The notes beneath the pieces were generated by a model. The model did no database searches, was not told where the DNA came from, and was given only the letters and a program-made list of their open reading frames with translations. DNA of 8,606 bases, taken from assembly GCA_002702965.1 (NCBI GenBank), contig PADE01000238.1:1-8606 (forward strand). Direction: 5' to 3'. The translations under genes were made by a program, and so were the position numbers. Source of the stretch: Planctomycetaceae bacterium. Lineage in GTDB: Bacteria > Planctomycetota > Planctomycetia > Pirellulales > Pirellulaceae. Positions 1-5,877 of this stretch are shown one piece after another. How positions within the stretch are numbered: position 1 is the first letter of the stretch; each line of letters opens with the position of its first letter.

Positions 1-925
1 CGTAGTACCGTTGGTGCTCGTCCTTCGAGTCCACTCCGTACAGCCGGTGCATGTGTTTGGGCTCGCGGCTGATATCGGCGACCCTCGGCAGTGCGCTCTG
101 CATCCGAAAAGCGGTTTCGTAATTGACGATCGCCGCCTCGATGGCGGACGCGTTTGAGGCGGACTTGGCGAAGGCCGCATCTTGACGAGCCAGTACCGCC
201 AGCTTGCGGCGTTGCACCTCCACGGGATCGCTGGGAACGATATTGTCGACCGGGATCCCCTTGGCGCGCAACAGGGTGGCCTGATGGGTGGCCGGCAAGT
301 ACGAGCTGGCGAAGTTCTCCATACCGCCGTTGGGTACCCAGTCGTTGTTCAACAGCACGTAACCGGGCAAGTTTTTGTTTTCCGATCCCAGTCCGTACGA
401 GACCCACGCTCCCAGGCTGGGAGACTGCCCCAGGACTCGCCCGGTATGCAACAGCAGGTTTTGTTGTCCGTGCAGGGGTTGCTGCCCCTGCATCGAGCGG
501 AGCACGCAGATGTCGTCGGCGATCGAGGCGATCTGTGGAAACAGGTCGCTGACCCAGAGTCCACTTTCGCCGCGTTGGCGGAAGGTCCAAGGTGACCCTA
601 GCCAGACGCGATGGGGGTCGTTGTAGAGTGTGTTGTTGAGGCGGTCGCCGATCTTCTGCCCCTCGACCTTCTTGAGCAGTGGCTTGGGATCAAACGTATC
701 GACGTGGCTCGGTCCACCGTCCATGAAACAGAAGATGACGCGTTTCGCCCGAGGCCGATGATGCGGCGCCGCCGCACCCGTCTGGGCTTCGCTCTGTTCG
801 CCGTGGAGCGCAGAGAACGCGAGCCAGCCGAAACCGGTCGAAGCGCGCTGCAAGAACTGTCGTCGGCTAGCGCCAGGCGTGACGTGGCGAGCATTGGGGC
901 AGCAAGGGTGAGAGGGAATCTTCAT
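1..925 (-). CDS. DUF1501 family exported protein, 3' end cut off by the window edge
   Basis: The minus-strand frame is open from the ATG at 925 to the left edge, giving 308 codons; DUF1501 proteins usually run to about 450-480 residues, so roughly the last third is missing. Residues 20-25 read SRRQFL, a twin-arginine motif, followed by a modestly hydrophobic stretch to about residue 40, so Tat export is likely. Residues 64-82 hold the family signature, with MDGGPSH at 68-74 and DTFDPKP at 76-82. DUF1501 belongs to the alkaline phosphatase/sulfatase-like fold group, and the Asp in MDGGPSH sits where such folds bind metal; that assignment is inference and no substrate is known. The gene follows the PSCyt/PSD1 gene on the same strand after a 113-bp gap, the usual planctomycete pairing, so co-transcription is likely. 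Only a weak purine-rich AGAGA precedes the ATG. Family assignment is secure; function is unknown. Confidence 0.9.
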   Translation of the reverse strand, partial: MKIPSHPCCPNARHVTPGASRRQFLQRASTGFGWLAFSALHGEQSEAQTGAAAPHHRPRAKRVIFCFMDGGPSHVDTFDPKPLLKKVEGQKIGDRLNNTLYNDPHRVWLGSPWTFRQRGESGLWVSDLFPQIASIADDICVLRSMQGQQPLHGQQNLLLHTGRVLGQSPSLGAWVSYGLGSENKNLPGYVLLNNDWVPNGGMENFASSYLPATHQATLLRAKGIPVDNIVPSDPVEVQRRKLAVLARQDAAFAKSASNASAIEAAIVNYETAFRMQSALPRVADISREPKHMHRLYGVDSKDEHQRYY

Positions 926-980
926 GGCGTCTCTTGCTCGGCCGGCGTGCTTACACCCGCGTACATGGTCTGCGGCGTGG

Positions 981-1006
981 TCCGGGGTTTCCGCACTGGC
1001 CCCGGA
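981..1006 (-). other. Hairpin between the PSD1 and DUF1501 genes
   Basis: TCCGGGG at 981-987 and CCCCGGA at 1000-1006 form a perfect 7-bp GC-rich stem with a 12-base loop, inside the 113-bp gap between the two minus-strand genes. No T-run follows on the minus strand, so it does not look like an intrinsic terminator. It could be an intercistronic RNA structure affecting mRNA stability or partial read-through, or chance in GC-rich DNA. Confidence 0.3.
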
Positions 1007-1038
1007 GTGTCTGGACTTCCCAGCTTGTCAGTACAGAG

Positions 1039-4000
1039 CTACCTGAAATAGATGAACTCTTTCGTATTAAACAACGTGTGAGCCACATGTTTCCAGGCCG
1101 TTTGGTCTCTCATCAGCATAGCAGCTGTTCCCGGCGAGGCGCTGCGGGCCAGCGTTGCCCACCGCGCCAACTCGTCGTTGCGCGGTGGGCGACCGAGGGC
1201 GCGGACAAACATCTGTTGGAGCCGGACGATGGGGGTCGGATGCTCTTCCTCGACTAAACGTTTGGCCCAGCGCTCGGCGAGCGAGAGCACGAAGGGATCA
1301 TTCAACAGCACCAGTGCTTGGGCGGGCACGTGCGTCACATCGCGACGGCCGGTCGGTAACTTGGGGTCTGGGAAGTTAAAGCTCAGTAAGAACTTCGAGG
1401 GATCCATGATTGAGACTTTCAGGTAGATGGACCGCCGGCCGTTGCCGTCCAGGGGCCCGGAAAACAACCTCTTCGCAGCATCCTGGGCATGTCGGTGCGG
1501 GTCGATCGGTCGTCCGTAGAGGCGATCGTCCAATCGCCCGGAAACAGCTAGCAGCGAATCGCGGATGGCCTCGGCCTGAAGCCGGCGCGTGGGCATGTGA
1601 TGCAACCACCGGTTGTTGGGATCGATCGCCACCGCGCGATCGGAATGCGCCCCCGACTGCCGAAACGTCCGGCTGAGAACCAACCGCCGGATCATTCGCT
1701 TGGTGGACCAACCGTCAGCGATAAACTCCCGCGCCAAATAATCGAGGAGTTGCGGATGCGACGGCCGATCGCCGAGTCGCCCAAAATCGTTGGGTGTACG
1801 TACCAGTCCAGCCCCGAAGATCCACTGCCAGAGCCGATTGACGTACACGCGCGACGTGAAAGCGTGTTTCTCACTGACCAAGAATGTCGCCAGTTCGCGT
1901 CGCCCGCTACCCGCGCTCTCGCGAATCTGGTCGTGACTCGAAAACACCTGCAACAGCGCGCGCGGTACCGTGCGCCCACGATCATGGATGCTGCCGCGGA
2001 TGTTTAACGGGTAATCGAGAGGAGCGACCTCCCGTTCATCCATGCTGTTGACCGTCCTGGGGAACGGGAGCGTCTTTTCGACCTGGCGGTAACGGGCGAC
2101 AAGTCGACCGAGTGTCGAATCGGGTGCCGCCCGATTGTCCAACAGGCCCTGCTTGAGCAACCAATTCAGCGACGTCACATCGTCGTTGTCGGCCTGGTCG
2201 TTTACCCAGTCGTCGACAGCGTTGGCCAGCCATGTCCCCAGACGTCCTGCCGCCTGGCGCGCGGTCGCGGGAGGGGCGCCGTCGAACAGGTTGGCGAACC
2301 GCGCCTGGTCGTCGGCTGGCTGCCCCGGTCGATCGTGGGTGACGATTCCCGTGACGCTGAACCAACTGCGCTTGTCGAATCCGGTATCGTCATCGGGCAA
2401 CTTTCTGCTTCCTACCTTGGCGACCCCGGTGCGCGGGGGAAAGTTGGGATTGAGGTCGCTGGTAACGAGGTCGAACGACACGCGTTGGATGCCGTTGGTC
2501 GGTTTCAAATCGGCAAAGGATTCCCAGCGAAGTTGTGTTCGATCGAGAAACGTAACGGCCTCGGTCTGGAACGCGTTGTCGGCCATGCGGATCGAGCCGC
2601 TCCACTCGCCACCAGCGAGTTGGAGGCTTACCACAGCGCCCGGCACGGCCTGTTGTGGAGGCAACCGCAATGCACCGGGCAGTTTTGATGACAAGGCGTG
2701 GGTGTGATAGCCGCTGGCAAGCATTGTCTGCACCACCGTTTCACCTTGCAGCGCGATCAGTGGCGCGCCGGCCGAGACGTACCCGAACCGCATCCCGTCG
2801 CCGTCGATGACCCAGCCGCTGGGCAACTCGGGCCGATCGAGGAGCGCGAGCGGTTTGAATTGCTGTGCGTTACTCGCCCGCCGTTGGCGGTGGCTCTGCT
2901 GCCAGTGCGTTGCCACCTGACTCCAGGCGGCCTCCAGAGCCGCATCGGTGCCGGCCGCAGCGAGCCGGGTCGCGAGGATTTGTAGTCCGTCTAAACCGGC
3001 CGCGGCGGTAAAGCGACTGGCGGGTGCAACCGGCTTTCGCTTACCGTCTGGCACCGAAAGCCCCAACGCCTCTCGCCACCGCGCGGGCCGGCTTTGGGGC
3101 GGGCCTTTTCCGGTCGAGGCGTCAACCAGCGCGCGCTCGACTTCGCGAGCGAACTGCGCGGCCTGTTGGGACCAGGTCACCCGCAGCTCGTCGTGGATCT
3201 CGGCGCGCAGTGACCGCAGCGCGTCGATGGTCTGCTGGTTGGCGTTGGGAGCTTCGACCGACCGGGACGTCCAGCGGGGCGTCATGAACACACCGGCCAG
3301 CGCGTAGTAGTCCTGCTGGGAGACCGCGTCGATTTTATGGTTATGGCATCGCGCGCAGGCAATGGTCATCGACAGAAACGCTTTGGAGAAGGCGTCGATC
3401 TTGTTGTCGATCATCTCCTCGCGGACGCCGTTGATCCGGACATTGTCACCGTGGCGGTGTTCACCCATGTGGTAGAACATCGGCCCGATGAGACTCTCGT
3501 TGAGGCCGCTCCTGGGATCGATCCGTGGGCTGGCAAGCAGGTCCCCGGCGACCTGCTCACGGATCAGCTGATCAAAGCCAATGTCCCAGTTGAAGGCCCG
3601 GATCAGGTAGTCGCGGTACTCCCACGACCCCCGCGCCGGATTGTCCCATTCGTACCCGTAGGTATCGGTGAAACGCACCACATCCATCCAGTGCCGGGCC
3701 ATCCGTTCGCCGTAATGCGGCGATTGGAGCAGTTCCTCGACCAATCCGGCCAGCGCCTGCTCGGCGTTGCTGGCGTAGCGGGCGGGGAACGAATGCACGT
3801 ACGTCCGCTCGGGTGGCAATCCCGTGAGCACGAACGACAGGCGTCGCAATAGGGTCAGCGCGTCGGCGTCGGTCGCGGGGCGCAGCTGGTGTTCTCTCAG
3901 TTGCTGAAGAACGAACCGATCGATCGGCTTGGAGGACCAGTCATTGGGATCGAGTTTTGGTGGCGACACAGCGGCTGCCGGTTGCAAGCTCCACCAGGAA

Positions 4001-4482
4001 CCGCGTTGTCGCAAGACCAAGTCCCAGGATTGTTCGGCAGCTTTGCTGGCGGAGGGGGGCTGGCCTCGGGGGTCGGGGGCCCCGCTCTCGATCCAGCTGA
4101 CAAAATCGGCGATCGTCCGAGCGGAGAGTTGTTTTTCCGGCGGCATCTTCAGCGACCGATGCCGCAGGGCATCGATCAGCAGGCTCTTGTCGACACTTCC
4201 GGGAACCACCGCCAGCGCGGTCTCGCCCCCTCGGCGTAGCGCTGCGCGGCTATCGACGCGCAATCCTCCTTTGATCTTTGCCGCTGCCGCCGAATGGCAA
4301 TCGTAGCACTCCTTGATCAGCACCGGGCGTATGCGGCGTTCGAAGAACTCGAAATCCTGTTTGTCCGCGCCGCGGAGGACGTGGGGGCTGCCGCTCACTA
4401 GAACTGCGGCGACCAGCAGGCGCACCGCGAGCTCGCTAGACCGAGTGACCGCACATCGGTGAACGTCCCGTCCCCATTCCAT
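1039..4482 (-). CDS. Secreted PSCyt1-PSCyt2(DUF1549)-PSD1(DUF1553) haem-binding protein
   Basis: Numbering is from the ATG at 4482 (1147 residues). An in-frame TTG at 4581 would add 33 residues, but I prefer 4482. An AGGA lies about 10 bases upstream, and the protein then starts with a plausible Sec signal: basic N-region, hydrophobic core at about residues 18-36, and VLRGA near the cleavage site. A third in-frame ATG at 4539 has no ribosome site. PSCyt1 spans about 43-137, with haem motif CYDCH at 59-63 and a likely Met ligand in KMPPEKQ near 113. PSCyt2/DUF1549 spans about 186-402 (PIDRFVLQQL; second haem motif CARCHNHKID from 376). A central region of about 450 residues includes a probably beta-rich stretch that I cannot assign. 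PSD1/DUF1553 covers about the last 270 residues (SRVYVNRLWQWIFG from 877, NDFGRLGDRPSHP) and ends in the family-typical TKEFIYFR. It should be periplasmic or extracytoplasmic because c-type haem is attached there. Its biochemical role is unknown; a redox function linked to polysaccharide use is a hypothesis. It precedes the DUF1501 gene in a likely operon. Confidence 0.93.
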   Translation of the reverse strand: MEWGRDVHRCAVTRSSELAVRLLVAAVLVSGSPHVLRGADKQDFEFFERRIRPVLIKECYDCHSAAAAKIKGGLRVDSRAALRRGGETALAVVPGSVDKSLLIDALRHRSLKMPPEKQLSARTIADFVSWIESGAPDPRGQPPSASKAAEQSWDLVLRQRGSWWSLQPAAAVSPPKLDPNDWSSKPIDRFVLQQLREHQLRPATDADALTLLRRLSFVLTGLPPERTYVHSFPARYASNAEQALAGLVEELLQSPHYGERMARHWMDVVRFTDTYGYEWDNPARGSWEYRDYLIRAFNWDIGFDQLIREQVAGDLLASPRIDPRSGLNESLIGPMFYHMGEHRHGDNVRINGVREEMIDNKIDAFSKAFLSMTIACARCHNHKIDAVSQQDYYALAGVFMTPRWTSRSVEAPNANQQTIDALRSLRAEIHDELRVTWSQQAAQFAREVERALVDASTGKGPPQSRPARWREALGLSVPDGKRKPVAPASRFTAAAGLDGLQILATRLAAAGTDAALEAAWSQVATHWQQSHRQRRASNAQQFKPLALLDRPELPSGWVIDGDGMRFGYVSAGAPLIALQGETVVQTMLASGYHTHALSSKLPGALRLPPQQAVPGAVVSLQLAGGEWSGSIRMADNAFQTEAVTFLDRTQLRWESFADLKPTNGIQRVSFDLVTSDLNPNFPPRTGVAKVGSRKLPDDDTGFDKRSWFSVTGIVTHDRPGQPADDQARFANLFDGAPPATARQAAGRLGTWLANAVDDWVNDQADNDDVTSLNWLLKQGLLDNRAAPDSTLGRLVARYRQVEKTLPFPRTVNSMDEREVAPLDYPLNIRGSIHDRGRTVPRALLQVFSSHDQIRESAGSGRRELATFLVSEKHAFTSRVYVNRLWQWIFGAGLVRTPNDFGRLGDRPSHPQLLDYLAREFIADGWSTKRMIRRLVLSRTFRQSGAHSDRAVAIDPNNRWLHHMPTRRLQAEAIRDSLLAVSGRLDDRLYGRPIDPHRHAQDAAKRLFSGPLDGNGRRSIYLKVSIMDPSKFLLSFNFPDPKLPTGRRDVTHVPAQALVLLNDPFVLSLAERWAKRLVEEEHPTPIVRLQQMFVRALGRPPRNDELARWATLARSASPGTAAMLMRDQTAWKHVAHTLFNTKEFIYFR

Positions 4483-4651
4483 GAATGCGTCGTCCTGATC
4501 CACCAGTGGTCGGCCCGCTGGGGTGGACACCCAACCCATGGCGAGACGACGGAACACCCGTTTTGTGGCTTCGAATGCCAAACCGACAGCGACTGCCGCG
4601 TGCTCGATGCAAATGTTTCCAGATGGCCCCGAGCGTCACAGAAAAGAACGA
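4483..4651 (-). other. Spacer between the MIP remnant and the PSD1 gene
   Basis: These 169 bp separate the ancestral stop of the MIP gene from the preferred PSD1 start on the same strand. I see no convincing -35/-10 pair and no terminator hairpin with a T-run. If the TTG at 4581 were used for PSD1, about 100 bp of this spacer would be coding; the lack of a ribosome site there argues against it. The promoter of the PSD1-DUF1501 pair should lie here or upstream of the MIP gene. Confidence 0.4.
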
Positions 4652-5274
4652 TTAGTCAGGTGGATTCACGAACTTGAAAACGACCGCCGCGAGCGCCCCC
4701 CGGCCAGATTTGCTACGAGATAGACCTAGATATTTGCCCCACTCGAAAGACCCATCACCGAGATGCCGACCGCGACCGCGGGGTTGAACACGCCACCCGA
4801 AACGCCGCCCACCGCGTAGGCACCCGCCATGACCGTAAAACCGATGGCGAGTCCATAAAACGAATTCCCGTCGGTCCCTTTGGCGGTCGCGGAGTTCAGT
4901 ATCACAAAGGCCAAGGCGAAGGTAAACAGAACCTCCGCCAGGATGGCCTGCGGCAGCGCCAGCTCCATGGCAGTGATCTGCGCGGCGCCTTTCAAGAACA
5001 GGACCAGGCCGGCGGCGACGGCACCGGCGGCGATTTGTGCACCGATGTAGGGCCCCACGTCCTTCGCGTCGCATTTGCCGCGCAGGTACACGGCCAAGGT
5101 GACCGCGGGATTGTAGTGTGCTCCGGAGATGTGTCCGCCTGCATAGATCATCACCATCAGCACGCCGCCGATGGCCAGCGGAGCGAGGTTGCCCGCTCCG
5201 GGCTCGATAACAACGTTTCCGATCGTAAAAACAAGAAAGAAGGTGCCGATGAATTCAACGACGTACTTGTTCAT
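4652..5274 (-). pseudogene. Aquaporin/MIP family channel gene with a nonsense codon and a frameshift near its 3' end
   Basis: MIP channels pass water or small neutral solutes through the inner membrane. The start is the second of two ATGs (5277, 5274): AGGAG ends six bases before 5274 but only three before 5277. The open frame gives 182 residues to a TAG at 4726-4728. Both pore motifs are present: HYNPAVTLA (NPA at 55-57), matching the MIP signature, and VFNPAVAVG (NPA at 164-166). The Arg that normally follows the second NPA is Val167. The frame stops right after SSGANI, where the family continues with Trp and the sixth helix. Reading on in frame gives VYLVANLAGG. Then, after one base is added to the six-base homopolymer at 4696-4701, it gives ALAAVVFKFVNPPD and a TAA at 4652-4654. 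The intact protein would have been about 207 residues. Two separate lesions suggest a recent pseudogene; poor local sequence quality is the alternative. If real, the 182-residue product lacks helix 6 and is probably not a working channel. Confidence 0.82.
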
Positions 5275-5285
5275 CATGCTCTCCT
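5265..5285 (-). promoter_or_regulatory. Strong ribosome binding site that sets the MIP gene start
   Basis: On the minus strand CAGGAGAGC directly precedes two consecutive ATG codons. The AGGAG core is 6 bases from the second ATG (5274), normal spacing, but only 3 from the first (5277). This favours a start at MNKYVVEF. Confidence 0.6.
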
Positions 5286-5333
5286 GCGTGACGCGAACTC
5301 ATCAGGTTCCTGCGTTACAGCGTGAGTCCTCAA

Positions 5334-5339
5334 ATTGTA
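5334..5339 (-). promoter_or_regulatory. Possible -10 element for the MIP gene
   Basis: On the minus strand this reads TACAAT, one base from the TATAAT consensus, about 60 bases upstream of the MIP start. The matching -35 region (around TGTACC, 17-18 bases further upstream) is poor, with about three of six consensus bases. It is a weak candidate resting mainly on position and the -10 match. Confidence 0.22.
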
Positions 5340-5409
5340 ATGAGCCAGTTAGGGTCGGTACAGCTGAACGCGCCGAGGGACTTCGGCCGGACGTTTCACG
5401 AGTTACCCG

Positions 5410-5432
5410 ATCACCGTTGGTGCGTCGGTGAT
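5410..5432. promoter_or_regulatory. Inverted repeat, candidate operator
   Basis: ATCACCG (5410-5416) and CGGTGAT (5426-5432) are perfect inverted 7-mers separated by 9 bases. The 23-bp site has the size expected for a dimeric DNA-binding regulator. It lies about 135 bp upstream of the MIP start in the divergent intergenic region. It shares the ATCAC/GTGAT core with the second inverted repeat at 5787-5808, but with the half-sites in the opposite order. Confidence 0.35.
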
Positions 5433-5786
5433 TTCACTCCGGGTGCAGGTGCGGTCCGGCGATGCGTGGAACGCGCGCGTCGCGGTCGTGGCTCTGCCGG
5501 GGCGGCGGGTGACGCACCCGCTTGCCAGATGCGGTACAATGGTCCACCGCGGCTCGACTGAGCTGGTCCCAACCCACAGGGGTGATAGGCCCATTGCCCG
5601 GTCCGAAAAAAGCGGGCAGCGCCTCGGCCGGCGATACGAGTCGACGGGAATCCGCGAGATGATGGTTGTGTGCCGAGGCTGCGGCCTGTCGTCCCGGCCC
5701 CGATGGGCGAACGGGCGCGGCGACCGGTCCGGTTGCGTTTCCATCTGCTGAATGCGCCTCTTCGGCTTTCGGTTCTCGTCACCCGC

Positions 5787-5808
5787 CGTGATCGGCGGTC
5801 AGATCACG
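5787..5808. promoter_or_regulatory. Inverted repeat, candidate operator upstream of the sialidase-like gene
   Basis: CGTGATC (5787-5793) and GATCACG (5802-5808) are perfect inverted 7-mers with an 8-base spacer; two further outer pairs match after one mismatch. The site ends 69 bp before the start of the plus-strand sialidase-like gene, where a promoter-proximal operator would sit. The GTGA to TCAC spacing is 12 bases, too wide for a standard CRP/FNR-type site. It could also act as an RNA stem if transcribed. Confidence 0.4.
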
Positions 5809-5867
5809 CCGCAAGCAACGTTGTGATGGACGCAGATACGAGGTTCGCAACAGGTTCTAATTAGGAC

Positions 5868-5872
5868 GGAGG
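5868..5872 (+). promoter_or_regulatory. Ribosome binding site of the sialidase-like gene
   Basis: GGAGG lies five bases before the ATG at 5878. This fixes the start over the nearby in-frame ATG codons 5 and 6 and leaves a complete signal peptide. Confidence 0.7.
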
Positions 5873-5877
5873 ACACG

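Larger units (their letters stand above)
5278..5877. other. Divergent intergenic region, about 600 bp, no gene seen
   Basis: This stretch lies between the starts of the MIP gene (minus) and the sialidase-like gene (plus), so promoters for both should be here. Several open frames of 80-120 codons exist on both strands (for example 5411-5782 minus and 5428-5751 plus). They are Arg- and Pro-rich, lack ribosome sites and contain no recognisable motif, which is typical of noncoding GC-rich DNA. What stands out is two perfect 7-bp inverted repeats, at 5410-5432 and 5787-5808, listed separately. No tRNA-like or rRNA-like structure was recognised. Confidence 0.6.

Noticed and set aside
3337..3852. 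171-codon plus-strand open frame inside the PSD1 gene (and similarly 2135-2707)
   Set aside because: Antisense shadow of the DUF1549/DUF1553 coding sequence, whose minus-strand frame carries clear family motifs throughout.
4726..4728. Programmed read-through or recoding of the TAG in the MIP gene
   Set aside because: A second lesion (one missing base at 4696-4701) also blocks the full-length product, so recoding of TAG alone would not restore the protein.
4652..5074. 140-codon minus-strand frame overlapping the MIP gene, considered as a separate gene
   Set aside because: Only its last 15 or so residues are meaningful: they are the displaced C-terminus of the MIP protein. The rest is an out-of-frame translation.
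5522..5539. TTGCCA and TACAAT as a sigma-70 promoter
   Set aside because: The hexamers are only six bases apart, far below the 16-18 needed, and no good -35 lies at the right distance.
5595..5618. GCCCG ... CGGGC stem around an A-run as an intrinsic terminator
   Set aside because: The stem has only five pairs and the A/T-run lies in the loop rather than after the stem, so it does not fit a terminator on either strand.
5411..5782. 123-codon open frame on the minus strand in the intergenic region, overlapped by a 107-codon plus-strand frame (5428-5751)
   Set aside because: Arg/Pro-rich low-complexity translation, no ribosome site, no motif; typical of stop-poor GC-rich noncoding DNA.
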